DNA from: Effusibacillus dendaii | Lineage (GTDB): Bacteria > Bacillota > Bacilli > Tumebacillales > Effusibacillaceae | DNA: 64,000 nucleotides | Reading direction: 5' to 3' | Assembly: GCF_015097055.1 (NCBI RefSeq) | Contig: NZ_AP023366.1 | Span: 2,082,001 to 2,146,000, forward strand | Shown here: positions 1 through 8,653 of the stretch, one piece after another | Position numbering within the stretch: position 1 is the first letter of the stretch | Layout of the letters: every line of letters begins with the position of its first letter | Program-made: the position numbers and the translations under genes | The notes under the pieces: model-generated | The model's database searches: none | Seen by the model: the letters and a program-made list of their open reading frames with translations, nothing else | What the model was told of the DNA's origin: nothing

Positions 1-198
1 TCTCCACTGTCTGATTTCGGGTAACTCTGCATCCTGCAGAACAGATTCTGGCAGCCGATCCACCAAAATCAACGTGACCTGATGGCGGTTTGATTGCCCG
101 AATCCGCCCGACTTGTCAGCTAATGCTGACGCTTGTCCCGCCATGATTCCTGCACACAGGCAGAGGGTGCAGAATCTTTTCCACCACGCAAGAATCAC
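1..198 (-). CDS. Secreted protein of unknown function (N-terminal part, runs off the window)
   Basis: This open frame reads from a GTG at 198 to the window edge (66 codons). An AGGTG ribosome-binding site lies five bases upstream, whereas the two ATGs just before the GTG are followed directly by TGA. The first ~26 residues look like a signal peptide (basic start WWKR, a hydrophobic stretch, then GQASA before a probable cleavage site). The mature part begins with a segment containing VTLILVDRLP, which resembles the first strand of alkaline-phosphatase-superfamily folds, but too little is visible to assign a family. The product is probably exported. Function unknown. Confidence 0.5.
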   Translation of the reverse strand, partial: MILAWWKRFCTLCLCAGIMAGQASALADKSGGFGQSNRHQVTLILVDRLPESVLQDAELPEIRQWR

Positions 199-270
199 AT
201 CATCACCTCAAGCAATTTTTCATTAGATTCACCAAAAATTGCCTTTTCTAATACAGTTCCCCCTATAAAA

Positions 271-317
271 TAAAGAAAACTTGGCATTCGCCAAGTCCCT
301 GGACTTGTGAACGCCAA
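271..317 (-). terminator. Rho-independent terminator, copy A of a dispersed hairpin
   Basis: Reading the minus strand after the gene ending at 320, a long imperfect hairpin (arms 302-317 and 281-297) contains a perfect short hairpin CTTGGC-GAAT-GCCAAG (280-295) followed by TTTTCTTTAT. The short hairpin and tail recur with one difference at 27377-27402. Confidence 0.75.
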
Positions 318-319
318 AT

Positions 320-894
320 TTATTCGATTCCCGTTTGATTGTTCCAAAACAGTTTCCAAGCTCCCCGTTCATCTTTGGCCAGGTGTACCAACCGTTTGCT
401 GCCATCGTTAAACTGCGCTTCCACAACCGCAATATCACTCAGCATCAATTGTGCACCTGCGAATTTATATTCATCCAATTTCCCGGTCTGTTTGACCGCA
501 GCCAACTTTGGGTGGGTCCCTTTCTGTAAGCCAAGAAACGATTTTTTGGTTAATGTGCCGGGCGCGTTTTGGTAAATGGCCGGATGGAACATGCTCCACG
601 CCGCTTCATAATCCATTCGCTCAGAGCGTTATAGTATTCTTTCACTGCCACATCTGCTTCCACTAGCGGCGGCGGATTCCCTATTACTTGAGACGGTTCG
701 ATTTCCCGTCCCACATCTACCACTGCCTGACCGACAGGACGATTGCCAATCGATATATCAAGCCGCCAGCGCCCCTCCGCCGGAAATTTCATAACGACCG
801 GCACATAATTGTCAATTCCTTTCAGAGGACCCCACAATGGACTGTCTTCCACGATCACAGCCTGCTGCCCGGAAGTTTTTTCGACGCCTGCCAC
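320..894 (-). pseudogene. DUF4871-like protein gene, frameshifted and lacking a proper N-terminus
   Basis: Two overlapping frames encode one protein. The upstream frame (894 to ~615) contains GPLKGIDNYVPVVMKFPAEG and ends in KEYYNALSE. The downstream frame (616 to 320) continues with MDYEAAWSMFHPAIYQ to an intact C-terminus. Restoring one A in a GAA-ATG context near 618 joins them. Upstream of the GTG at 894 the same frame carries credible protein sequence (WRFWGTNEQLAGNLHV) back to about 950, but no start codon or signal peptide is found before it runs into the kinase gene. Homologues as I recall them are lipoproteins or membrane-anchored, so the N-terminus appears lost. Real decay or sequencing errors are both possible. 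DUF4871 is a recognition by feel, not a search. Confidence 0.55.
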
Positions 895-965
895 ATGCAG
901 GTTTCCGGCAAGTTGTTCGTTCGTACCCCAAAAACGCCAAACGACAATCTTCTCCTGTTTTTTCC

Positions 966-2390
966 TTACGATTTCATGGCTAATGGCAAAATCACCCGGA
1001 AGGTGGCTCCCTCTCCTTCTCGCGTATCGACCAGAATATTTCCCCCATGATTTTGAATGATTCGATAGGACACGGTCAAACCAAGCCCCGTTCCTTCCGG
1101 TTTTGTGGTAAAAAACGGCTCGAATAATTTTGCGGCCGTGTCCGTTGGTATACCCGGCCCATTATCGGTAAACCGAATTTCGCACTGCCTGTTATCCGCC
1201 CGAACGGAGACCGCCAATCTGCCGTTCAAACCGATTGCTTCAAACGCATTCCGAATCAGATTAATAAACACCTGTTTGATTTGTTCCACATCCACCTCAC
1301 ATACAATGGGTGCCTGAGACAAATGGTATTCCAAATTAATGTTATGAAGAAGTGCATCGCTTGACATTAGAGTTTTTACATCTTCCAGTACATTGTTAAT
1401 ATCAATCAATCGCAAATTGGGTTCGGTCGGTTTGGACAGCAGGAGAAACTCCCGGATAATTTCGTTTACCCGATCCAACTCTGACAGGATAATCCGAAAG
1501 TACGCCTTCTCCGGCGATTCACTCGGATATTTTTGATCCAGCAGTTGGATAAACCCTTTGACAGATGTCAACGGATTCCGAATTTCATGCGCGGTTCCGG
1601 CCGCCAGTTCCCCGATCACCGCCAGCTTTTCCGATTGTCTCATCTGCGCTTCCAACATTTCCTGCAAAGTGATGTCTTTGTATGTGAGCATCACACCTAA
1701 ATCCTGTTCATTGCGGTTGCGCAGAACGCGCGTCGTAATCAAAAAATGTTTGTTTGTTCCCTCTCTGTCGACCAACTGTACTTTTAAGTCTTTAAATTCT
1801 CTGCCCGTAGTCAACGTTTCATGGATTTTATCCCGAATATCCCGCTCCGTCGGAAACACCTCTTCGAATTTCCGGTATTTTACTTCGGAGGCGTCCATCC
1901 CCAGCAGTTCTTCTGCCCCTTTGTTGAATCCGGTAATCACACAGGACGGGTCAAGGGTTATCACACCGTCGGTTATATGGTCCAAAATTAATGATGCATG
2001 CTCCTCCACACAACGCAATCGGTCAATTTCGGAATTGTCGATGAACGTAGCAACCGTTCCGATCTGTTCATTCCGTTCGTTTAACAAAGGTGCTATCGAG
2101 GTTACAACTGGAATTTCTTTTCCATCTCTGGAGGGACAATAGCTTTCAAATCCAAAAAAAGGCTGCCCTGATTGCAGCGTCTTCCAGAATAGTTCCCGAT
2201 CTCCTTCTAATACATGGTTGATTTTCTGAAATTCCCGTATTTCCGAAAGGCCGTAACCGGTCATGGTTTCAGCCACTTTATTCACATATGTAATATCTCC
2301 ATTAACATCATATGTAACGATTCCTACCGGAATGGAGTCCAAAATCTTTTCTTCCAATCGTTCATTTGTCTTGTATTTCAAATTTGACAC
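966..2390 (-). CDS. Soluble PAS-PAS sensor histidine kinase (sporulation-kinase type)
   Basis: This cytoplasmic histidine kinase of about 474 residues has no membrane segment. Two PAS domains (about residues 8-120 and 125-245) precede a HisKA domain with the phospho-acceptor His in AHEIRNPLTSVKGF and a HATPase domain with N box NLIRNAFEAI, G1 box DNGPGIP and GTGLGL. The HisKA sequence is the type found in Bacillus phosphorelay kinases KinA-KinE, so it may feed Spo0F/Spo0A; that is inference. No response regulator is adjacent, also typical of that class. The start may be the GTG at 2390 or a TTG at 2381, which is better spaced from a GGGGG ribosome-binding site. It lies downstream of a DnaA-box cluster and upstream of the broken DUF4871-like gene. 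Confidence 0.85.
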   Translation of the reverse strand: MSNLKYKTNERLEEKILDSIPVGIVTYDVNGDITYVNKVAETMTGYGLSEIREFQKINHVLEGDRELFWKTLQSGQPFFGFESYCPSRDGKEIPVVTSIAPLLNERNEQIGTVATFIDNSEIDRLRCVEEHASLILDHITDGVITLDPSCVITGFNKGAEELLGMDASEVKYRKFEEVFPTERDIRDKIHETLTTGREFKDLKVQLVDREGTNKHFLITTRVLRNRNEQDLGVMLTYKDITLQEMLEAQMRQSEKLAVIGELAAGTAHEIRNPLTSVKGFIQLLDQKYPSESPEKAYFRIILSELDRVNEIIREFLLLSKPTEPNLRLIDINNVLEDVKTLMSSDALLHNINLEYHLSQAPIVCEVDVEQIKQVFINLIRNAFEAIGLNGRLAVSVRADNRQCEIRFTDNGPGIPTDTAAKLFEPFFTTKPEGTGLGLTVSYRIIQNHGGNILVDTREGEGATFRVILPLAMKS

Positions 2391-2501
2391 CCCCGAATTC
2401 CCCGTTACGCTGTTGTATTCGATTTTGATACAAAAAATCCCTTCTTATCGGTCCTGATTTTTCCATAAAGTAACGAGTATACAGGAAAATGCCGCACATA
2501 T

Positions 2502-2689
2502 TTACCCACAATTACATGCATGGATAAGATCAGTCGTTTCATCGTTATCCACATTATCATCCATAAGGAATTCACATAATGTAACGCTTTTATGAAACCC
2601 TACTGCGCGCATTTTGCAATCGGTTTCAAATAGTTACCCACAACTTCTTGTGAATAATCAATGTTTGTTGTGGACAAGTCTGTGGATAG
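2502..2689. promoter_or_regulatory. Cluster of six DnaA boxes (not oriC)
   Basis: The 328-base gap between the kinase and tsaD holds a perfect DnaA box TTATCCACA (2545-2553) and five one-mismatch boxes: TTACCCACA at 2502-2510 and 2634-2642 on the plus strand, and TTATTCACA (2649-2657), TTGTCCACA (2669-2677) and CTATCCACA (2681-2689) on the minus strand. Four lie within 56 bases. No dnaA or dnaN is nearby, so this is more like an extra-origin DnaA-binding cluster that titrates DnaA or regulates neighbours. Confidence 0.65.
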
Positions 2690-2720
2690 ATAAAAACCGC
2701 CTGCCAAAAAACAGACGGTT
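2690..2720 (-). terminator. Terminator of the tsa operon
   Basis: AACCGTCTG and CAGGCGGTT form a hairpin on the minus strand starting at the tsaD stop codon, followed by a T tract. It closes the thiL-tsaE-tsaB-rimI-tsaD transcript. Confidence 0.8.
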
Positions 2721-3828
2721 ACACATCCCGACCCAATTCTTGAAATGGTCCTTCTTCCCACTTTATTAAGGGCAGACTGGCATACGCATTCAAATCCAAA
2801 TCATGAAACCAACCCTTTTTATAGAACGGATAGGCAGCAGCCGCAATCATCGCGGCATTGTCCGTGCAAAGCGGCAAGGGAGGAAATACGGCCACAAACC
2901 CTTCCTCCGCCGCCCGCTCTTCCATTCTTTTGCGCAAGCCCCGATTTGCCGCCACACCACCTGCCACGACCACGTGCTTGACATTTGTTTTACGAACCGC
3001 CAGCACCGTTTTTTCCACCAACACATCGATCACAGCAGCTTGAAACGCCTCTGCTATATCGGCCGGATTCAGAGTTTGTCCGCGCTGTTCCGCATTGTGC
3101 AAAAGATTCAACACAGCCGACTTCAAACCGGAAAAGCTGAAATCCATCGAACCTTCTTCTAACCAGGCGCGCGGCAGTACAATCGTGCCCGGAGTTCCTT
3201 CATGCGCTAAACGATCAATCGCAGGTCCTCCCGGATAAGGCAATCCCATGGAACGGGCCACCTTGTCATACGCCTCACCGGCCGCATCATCCCGGGTCCG
3301 TCCCAGGAACTCAAAAGTTCCATGCTCTTTCATATACACCAGTTCCGTATGTCCACCTGAAACGACAAGAGCTACTAACGGAGGGGTAATTCCTTCCGTT
3401 AAAAAATTCGCGTAAATATGACCTGCAATATGATGCACACCCAAAAGAGGAATTGATTTGGCGTAGGCGATCGATTTTGCCGCCGTAACACCGACCAATA
3501 AAGCACCCACAAGACCAGGACCATATGTAACGGCTATCGCCGACAGATCGGCCAATTGCACGTCCGCTTCCCGCAATGCCTGTTCGATTACACACGTTAT
3601 ATTCTCCACATGGCGGCGGGAAGCAACTTCCGGTACAACGCCGCCAAACTGTTGATGGATTTCCACTTGCGAGGAAACCACGTTGGAAAGAATCTGCCTG
3701 CCCCCTTTGACAACGGCAGCCGACGTTTCATCGCAACTCGTTTCAATTCCCAGAATCAAAGGAGTCACTCTCGCCGCTCTATCGTTCCGGTATTTTGTTT
3801 TGACTCGATCCAGCCAACCCATTCGCAT
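2719..3828 (-). CDS. tsaD: tRNA N6-threonylcarbamoyladenosine synthase subunit TsaD
   Basis: TsaD transfers the threonylcarbamoyl group to A37 of ANN-decoding tRNAs, working in a complex with TsaB and TsaE in the cytoplasm. Family signatures are [15 protein letters not shown] near the N-terminus, the metal-binding [10 protein letters not shown], and SGGHTELV with later [10 protein letters not shown]. The ATG at 3828 was chosen because GGAAGGG sits directly upstream, formed by the last codons of rimI; it gives about 369 residues with a ~20-residue N-terminal extension compared with Bacillus TsaD. An alternative start is the GTG just before TPLILGIE. It is the last gene of a five-gene operon whose other t6A genes overlap or abut, which supports coupled production. 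Confidence 0.95.
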   Translation of the reverse strand: MRMGWLDRVKTKYRNDRAARVTPLILGIETSCDETSAAVVKGGRQILSNVVSSQVEIHQQFGGVVPEVASRRHVENITCVIEQALREADVQLADLSAIAVTYGPGLVGALLVGVTAAKSIAYAKSIPLLGVHHIAGHIYANFLTEGITPPLVALVVSGGHTELVYMKEHGTFEFLGRTRDDAAGEAYDKVARSMGLPYPGGPAIDRLAHEGTPGTIVLPRAWLEEGSMDFSFSGLKSAVLNLLHNAEQRGQTLNPADIAEAFQAAVIDVLVEKTVLAVRKTNVKHVVVAGGVAANRGLRKRMEERAAEEGFVAVFPPLPLCTDNAAMIAAAAYPFYKKGWFHDLDLNAYASLPLIKWEEGPFQELGRDV

Positions 3829-3829
3829 C

Positions 3830-4312
3830 TTACCCTTCCATTCTGTCCAGTCCCTGTTGGTTCGGATCCAGATCCGCCCACATGATGATCGCATCTTCCT
3901 GATTGTCCGAATAATATTTTTTACGGATGCCGCAATTTACAAACCCCATTTTTTGATACAGGTTCTGAGCCACTTTGTTGGATACGCGCACTTCCAGCGT
4001 CATTCGTTCCGCCGAGTTCCATACGGCCAACACCATCATTTGCCGAAGCAGATGTTCGCCTATTTTTCGTCCTTGAAAATCAGGGTCCACCGCAATCGTA
4101 GTAATATGCGCCTCGTCCAAAATAATCCACATTCCGGAATAGCCAACAATTTGCCCACCCAACAGTATGACAATATATTTGGCAAAATGATTTCTCAACA
4201 GTTCCCCTTCAAACGCGACCCGCGACCAAGGGGCGGGAAATGATTTGTGCTCGATTTCCATGACCCGATCAATGTCGCTTAGCTGCATTTTTCGGTATGT
4301 CAAGCCACTCAT
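3830..4312 (-). CDS. rimI: Ribosomal-protein alanine N-acetyltransferase RimI
   Basis: This GNAT-fold acetyltransferase of 160 residues has the acetyl-CoA loop [11 protein letters not shown], preceded by the strand TTIAVDP and followed by [19 protein letters not shown]. RimI acetylates the N-terminus of ribosomal protein S18 and, in some bacteria, other proteins. Its position between tsaB and tsaD is the conserved Bacillales arrangement. The start overlaps the end of tsaB by four bases, and one base separates its stop from the tsaD start, so translation is probably coupled. Confidence 0.93.
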   Translation of the reverse strand: MSGLTYRKMQLSDIDRVMEIEHKSFPAPWSRVAFEGELLRNHFAKYIVILLGGQIVGYSGMWIILDEAHITTIAVDPDFQGRKIGEHLLRQMMVLAVWNSAERMTLEVRVSNKVAQNLYQKMGFVNCGIRKKYYSDNQEDAIIMWADLDPNQQGLDRMEG

Positions 4313-5091
4313 CGTACACCTTCCTTACGAATCTGACCGTCTGACGGCTGCTGAGCGAGCAGTTTCGCTTCCGCCTCCACCATCTGCAGATAGGCAGGTA
4401 CGAAACGTTCCGAGTCATCCGTATCACCCGCTTCGATTCGGTCGATTCCAACATCCAGCAGATAAGCGGCGCGAACTGAATATCCCGAACTGCTCTCCGG
4501 AAACAGGGCCCGGTCGGAAAACTCTTTGATCAACAGCTCCCTGTAGTTTTCCGCACCATTACCAAGAAAAACAACCTGCCCCGTTCTTCCCTTCTGATCC
4601 CGCTGCTGCAGCCTTTGATGAATCAACGGAAACAAGGTTTGCAGTTGCCGCAACGCGTCCGGTTCCGTCTTACAGAATCGGCCCCTTGCACCATTTGTTG
4701 CAGCGGATCGTTCATAAAGCGCGCAGTACGCCTGTTGGCGCCTCGCGTCAAACAGCGGACAGACCAGCAGATCGGACGATTGATACTGGTAAGCTAATCC
4801 ATCCAGACTTGAAACTCCAACCAATGGAATCTGCAAGGACCATGCCAGCATTTTACCGGTAGTGACACCAATCCGGACACCTGTATAGGATCCTGGTCCA
4901 TATCCCACCACAATCCCCTTCAATTGATCAGGGGAAAGCTCTGCATAGGAAAGTACAGATTCAATCATCGGCATTAATTTATTCGAATGGTTTTTCTCGA
5001 CAACGACTGCCGCTTCCGCATACAGCCGCTTTCTTTCCCCGACCGCCACCGCCAACGTTTGCGTAGCCGTATCAACCGCTAAATAGGGCAT
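4309..5091 (-). CDS. tsaB: t6A synthesis protease-like subunit TsaB
   Basis: This 260-residue protein starts with LAVDTATQTLAVAV and carries the family hallmark GYGPGSYTGVRIG around residue 65, followed by SLDGLAYQ. TsaB is an inactive paralogue of TsaD that scaffolds the TsaD-TsaB-TsaE complex. The gene overlaps tsaE by 13 bases and rimI by 4 bases. The C-terminal ~60 residues (after QQAYCALYERS) are more variable, as usual in this family. Confidence 0.93.
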   Translation of the reverse strand: MPYLAVDTATQTLAVAVGERKRLYAEAAVVVEKNHSNKLMPMIESVLSYAELSPDQLKGIVVGYGPGSYTGVRIGVTTGKMLAWSLQIPLVGVSSLDGLAYQYQSSDLLVCPLFDARRQQAYCALYERSAATNGARGRFCKTEPDALRQLQTLFPLIHQRLQQRDQKGRTGQVVFLGNGAENYRELLIKEFSDRALFPESSSGYSVRAAYLLDVGIDRIEAGDTDDSERFVPAYLQMVEAEAKLLAQQPSDGQIRKEGVR

Positions 5092-5558
5092 CGGTCATCT
5101 AACTCCTTTACCATACGTTGAAAACGTTCCCCAACGCCCGAAATGTGAATTGTCCGTTCCAAATCGCCGGTTTTCTGAATCTCAATCTGCAGCCATTCAT
5201 CCGGCAGCCAATTTTTTATAAAATCGGCCCATTCGACAACCGTCACACCGTTCCCGTAAAAATACTCATCCCACCCCAGATTCTCGCCACCCGCTTGTTC
5301 TCCCAGCCGGTAAACATCGATATGATAGAGCGGAATGCGACCTTCATATTCGCGTATCAGTGTAAAAGTGGGGGAACTTACTGCTTCTTCAATACCCAGT
5401 CCGCTCGCCAATCCCTGGGTAAATGTCGTTTTGCCGGCGCCAAGATCTCCCGCCAGTGTCAAAACATCACCCGCTCCCAGCAGTTCGGCAAGTGTTTTCG
5501 CAATCTGTTTCGTTTCTTCCGGCGTATGCGTGATTCGCTGGAACACGGCCCTCCCCAC
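5079..5558 (-). CDS. tsaE: t6A synthesis ATPase TsaE
   Basis: This 159-residue P-loop ATPase has Walker A GDLGAGKTTFTQGLASGLG and the family motif SSPTFTLIREYEG, then HIDVYRLG and VTVVEWADF. TsaE drives turnover of the TsaBD complex. It is the second gene of the operon, about 55 bases after thiL, and overlaps tsaB. Confidence 0.94.
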   Translation of the reverse strand: MGRAVFQRITHTPEETKQIAKTLAELLGAGDVLTLAGDLGAGKTTFTQGLASGLGIEEAVSSPTFTLIREYEGRIPLYHIDVYRLGEQAGGENLGWDEYFYGNGVTVVEWADFIKNWLPDEWLQIEIQKTGDLERTIHISGVGERFQRMVKELDDRCPI

Positions 5559-5613
5559 CTTCCATCGCGGCTACATGTATCGTTTGCCAGTTCACCGCTG
5601 AAATACTCCTGAT

Positions 5614-6624
5614 TTAAGTCGTGAAATGGTTATACCCACTCGCAGCAAGCGGTATTGTTTCACCTGATAAACGCTCCAGCAAGACGCCCGTCCCTTGCAC
5701 GACACGACCAACGATCGACATTTCAAGTCCGTGTAGCTGAAACTCCGTCAGGACCGATGCATATCCAAGCGGATTGATTGTACCTGTCAACTGGTAATCC
5801 TCACCGCCGTACAGTGCCCAATTTACTGGATCGCTGCCATCGATTCTGGCGAAATTGCGAACGGAGGAATCAATCGGCAGGCGGCTTTCCTCAATCCGAA
5901 TGGAAACCCCGCTGGCGGATGCAATCTCATGCAGTTCACTCGCCAAACCGTCTGAAATGTCATTACAGGATGAACAGAAACCGCTCCCTGCCAAAATTCG
6001 GCCCGCCTGCACCTGTGGCTGCGGCCTTTGATGAAAATGGAGCAGCTTGATCTGCTGGTCGGGTGTCAGTAGCGTTCGGCGGTCACTTTGCAAACAGGCC
6101 AATCCGGCAGCAGAACCACCGATACAGTTTGTAACAAACACAAGATCTCCCACCTGCGCTCCGGAACGGAGCAATGCCTGTCCCTGTTCGGTTTGGCCGG
6201 TCAGGGTAACGGAAATCACCAGCGGACCGTTTGTTTTTGTAATATCGCCTCCAATTATGCAGGTGTGATGGAGACGTCCTATTTCGGCGATTCCTTCATA
6301 CAGCTGTTCCAGCTTAAGAATTTCGTAAGAAGGGGGAATTGCCAGAGAAATCACCGCGTGTTTCGGAATCCCCCCCATCGCTGCAATGTCCGAAATGGAA
6401 GCGGCCATCGATTTCCATCCCAGAGACTGGAAATCAATTGTGTCTTCCCGAAAATGGATCCCTTCCACCAGCATATCGGTCGTCAGTAAGACGTTCATGG
6501 CAGCATCATAAGATAAAACGGCCGCATCATCTCCAATCCCTACGACAACCGATTGATCGACAGGTTGCAATTTGGCACGCAAAAGCTCGATCAGCCCGAA
6601 CTCCCCGACATCTTGCAGTTTCAT
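5614..6624 (-). CDS. thiL: Thiamine-monophosphate kinase ThiL
   Basis: This 336-residue ATP-dependent kinase converts thiamine phosphate to thiamine diphosphate. Seen motifs are the N-terminal GIGDDAAVLSY, TTDMLVEGIHF, the glycine-rich SISDIAAMGG and IIGGDITKT, and the C-terminal GGEDYQL. Full length for the family. It opens the operon that continues with tsaE-tsaB-rimI-tsaD, the same gene order as in Bacillus subtilis. No TPP riboswitch was seen upstream. Confidence 0.94.
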   Translation of the reverse strand: MKLQDVGEFGLIELLRAKLQPVDQSVVVGIGDDAAVLSYDAAMNVLLTTDMLVEGIHFREDTIDFQSLGWKSMAASISDIAAMGGIPKHAVISLAIPPSYEILKLEQLYEGIAEIGRLHHTCIIGGDITKTNGPLVISVTLTGQTEQGQALLRSGAQVGDLVFVTNCIGGSAAGLACLQSDRRTLLTPDQQIKLLHFHQRPQPQVQAGRILAGSGFCSSCNDISDGLASELHEIASASGVSIRIEESRLPIDSSVRNFARIDGSDPVNWALYGGEDYQLTGTINPLGYASVLTEFQLHGLEMSIVGRVVQGTGVLLERLSGETIPLAASGYNHFTT

Positions 6625-6702
6625 TTCCGACCACCCGCTAAACCCGACTTGTTTATTTTTCCATTATATCCTTGTAAACGGAGCGGAACAACTTCGGTGA
6701 AC

Positions 6703-6732
6703 ATAAAGAAAACCCGGCCCATGTAAGCCGGG
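6703..6732 (-). terminator. Terminator after cheY
   Basis: On the minus strand CCCGGC and GCCGGG (arms 6727-6732 and 6713-6718) form a hairpin followed by TTTTCTTT. Confidence 0.85.
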
Positions 6733-6756
6733 AAACAGTATGTTCATGGCAAATGA

Positions 6757-7116
6757 TTAACCCAACGCTTTTTTGATGGACTGAATGACACGTTCCTCTT
6801 CAAACGGCTTCACAATGAAATCTTTTGCACCGGATTGAATAGCATCCAACACCATGGCCTGCTGGCCCATTGCGGAACACATAACGATTTTCGCGTTCGG
6901 ATCGATCTTTCGGATTTCCTTTACCGCCTGAATTCCATCCATATCAGGCATCGTAATGTCCATTGTAACAAGGTCCGGCTGCAATTCCTTATATTTTTCG
7001 ACCGCAACGCGACCGTTGTCCGCTTCTCCCACCACAGTAAATCCGTTCTTCTCCAACATGTTTTTCAAGGCTACACGCATAAACATAGCATCATCTGTTA
7101 CTAAAATTTTCCCCAT
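6757..7116 (-). CDS. cheY: CheY-type response regulator
   Basis: This single receiver domain of 119 residues has no output domain. The acidic pair is in LVTDDAMFMR, the phospho-acceptor Asp in VTMDITMPDMDG, the conserved Ser in MCSAMG, and the Lys in FIVKPF. Sequence and size match Bacillus CheY, which switches flagellar motor direction when phosphorylated by CheA. It lies about 50 bases after a CheX-type phosphatase gene on the same strand, and a chemoreceptor gene is 1.5 kb upstream, so a chemotaxis role is likely. It ends at a strong terminator. Confidence 0.88.
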   Translation of the reverse strand: MGKILVTDDAMFMRVALKNMLEKNGFTVVGEADNGRVAVEKYKELQPDLVTMDITMPDMDGIQAVKEIRKIDPNAKIVMCSAMGQQAMVLDAIQSGAKDFIVKPFEEERVIQSIKKALG

Positions 7117-7164
7117 TGATTTGTCACTCTCCCCGTAGATTTACAACTTAACAACTGTATCTTT

Positions 7165-7617
7165 TTACTGCTCTTCCAACATCAGGATCACCTGACAATC
7201 ACCGACCCCTTCCACGGTGACAGGTATCTGCAATGCTTGGCTAAAACCGAACAGCTTTGTCTGACCCACCATCACAGTTGGAGGCGTAATATCAATGTCA
7301 ATTCCCTTCTGCGAAACATTGGTGCTCAGATTGCCGGCGATCATATTGCCAAGTTCACCGGTAAACGACTCTAACATCGCACCTTCCAGCGCCATTCCAT
7401 ACATTTTCTCTCCAATCTGGCCAAACACGTCAGCCGTTCCTTCAATAATCAACCGGCCGCGGACATTTCCCGTTATGCCGATTAATACACCCATTTCCGG
7501 TTGCATGATAGGAGCGGTAACAAGCGTCGGCCGATTCGCCGTAACAGGCACCGGAATCACATTGGTAACCGCCTGCAGCGTTCCGTTTAAAACTTCCGTA
7601 ATGTGCTGGTTGGTCAT
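7165..7617 (-). CDS. cheX: CheX-type CheY-P phosphatase
   Basis: This protein of about 150 residues resembles the CheC/CheX/FliY phosphatase group that dephosphorylates CheY-P. The catalytic ExxN pattern appears in GELGNMIAGN around residue 88. The start is placed at the ATG before TNQHITEVLNG (7617); the longer open frame upstream is unlike any CheX N-terminus and lacks a ribosome-binding site. Only one catalytic segment is visible, as in CheX. It is transcribed directly ahead of cheY, its presumed substrate. Confidence 0.82.
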   Translation of the reverse strand: MTNQHITEVLNGTLQAVTNVIPVPVTANRPTLVTAPIMQPEMGVLIGITGNVRGRLIIEGTADVFGQIGEKMYGMALEGAMLESFTGELGNMIAGNLSTNVSQKGIDIDITPPTVMVGQTKLFGFSQALQIPVTVEGVGDCQVILMLEEQ

Positions 7618-7770
7618 GCTGGTCTCACTCTTTTCCGATGGATTCTGTAATTGTATTTTACGGAATGTATGTAACAAAACCGTGATAACGATGTAACAAT
7701 CATGTAACAATATTCGACAAGAATCGCAAAAAACCTCCGACAAAATTGCAATTTAATAATGATTTAAAAA

Positions 7771-7801
7771 ATAAATAAAGAGTCTGTCGAGACAGACCCT
7801 T
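7771..7801 (-). terminator. Terminator after the CotF gene
   Basis: GTCTGTC and GACAGAC (7782-7797) form a tight hairpin followed on the minus strand by TTTATTTATTTTTT. It lies downstream of the coat protein gene ending at 7843 and upstream of the cheX open frame. Confidence 0.75.
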
Positions 7802-7842
7802 TAGTGAAGCTGTTTTCAGTCAGATTTGATTGTCAAATTTGA

Positions 7843-8505
7843 TTATTGATAATTTGGGTTGTTCATACCTGTTTGAAAAGTCCCCTGCTGCTGACCCGGA
7901 TTATTTCCGAATCCTGCCATGTTTCCGCCCATCATTCCCGCATTCATGCCGGTATTCATGCCGCCATGAGTGCTCGGTCCATAGGCATGCATAAGAGTAT
8001 GGGTGGTGTTCTCCTGCATAGTCGGGACTTGATACCATCCTTTCTGATTCATATACTGGAACACTTCATACGCTTGTTCCGAGCAGTTGATGGCGCCCTG
8101 CTGGATCATTCGGCGAAGCTGTGGATCAGCAAATTCCAGTGCCGCCATCATCTGTCTGCATGCCGATGCCTTATGGCAGCTTAACATTCCAAAGGCAATG
8201 TCACGGTCATCCAACTGGTCTACACCGACCGGAGTTCTTGTCTCCGGATTGCGCAGTCCCATTTGCGGGGACATATTTTTCATCGCCCGGTAGGGAACCG
8301 CCTGCGTCATACCGCGCTGGTTAGCCACCTGCAGCAGGTTGTTATATTCCTGCGTCATAAAATTCAGTTGCCTGTCCAACATCTGGTGAAGCTGCGGATC
8401 TTTGATATGCTCCCGATACAAATGCATCACATTGTTTGCATTGATCATCTCATTTAAAACTTCGTGCAGTTCCATCGTTTCATGCGCTCCAAATCTGGCC
8501 GTCAT
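7843..8505 (-). CDS. Spore coat protein, CotF family
   Basis: This 220-residue protein has the helical CotF domain (about residues 8-150; HEVLNEMINANNVMHLYREH, MLSCHKASACRQMMAALE, INCSEQAYEVFQYMNQKGWY). A low-complexity tail of Gly, Met, Asn and Gln follows, with repeats such as GGMNTGMNAGMMGG. CotF proteins are structural components of the spore coat. The repetitive hydrophilic tail is typical of coat proteins that cross-link or pack in layers. It appears monocistronic with its own terminator. Two more CotF-related genes lie at 63.2-63.8 kb. Confidence 0.85.
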   Translation of the reverse strand: MTARFGAHETMELHEVLNEMINANNVMHLYREHIKDPQLHQMLDRQLNFMTQEYNNLLQVANQRGMTQAVPYRAMKNMSPQMGLRNPETRTPVGVDQLDDRDIAFGMLSCHKASACRQMMAALEFADPQLRRMIQQGAINCSEQAYEVFQYMNQKGWYQVPTMQENTTHTLMHAYGPSTHGGMNTGMNAGMMGGNMAGFGNNPGQQQGTFQTGMNNPNYQ

Positions 8506-8592
8506 GCGTCATTTCCTCCCGTAGAAAAAATATGTAGGGTATCCCTCCAGAAAAGTATGCCCAGTGAATCCCCAATTATAAGTTCCCGAATT

Positions 8593-8625
8593 AAGAAAAA
8601 ATGCGTCCCCTGTGACAGGGACGCA
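8593..8625 (-). terminator. Terminator after the chemoreceptor gene
   Basis: TGCGTCCC and GGGACGCA (8602-8609 and 8618-8625) form a perfect 8-bp stem followed on the minus strand by a run of T. Confidence 0.85.
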
Positions 8626-8653
8626 CATTTAAGAGATACGCTGGGTGTAACTT

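Noticed and set aside
2502-2689. Chromosomal origin of replication
   Set aside because: DnaA boxes are clustered, but dnaA, dnaN, recF and rpmH are absent, and no AT-rich unwinding region with DnaA-trio pattern was identified.
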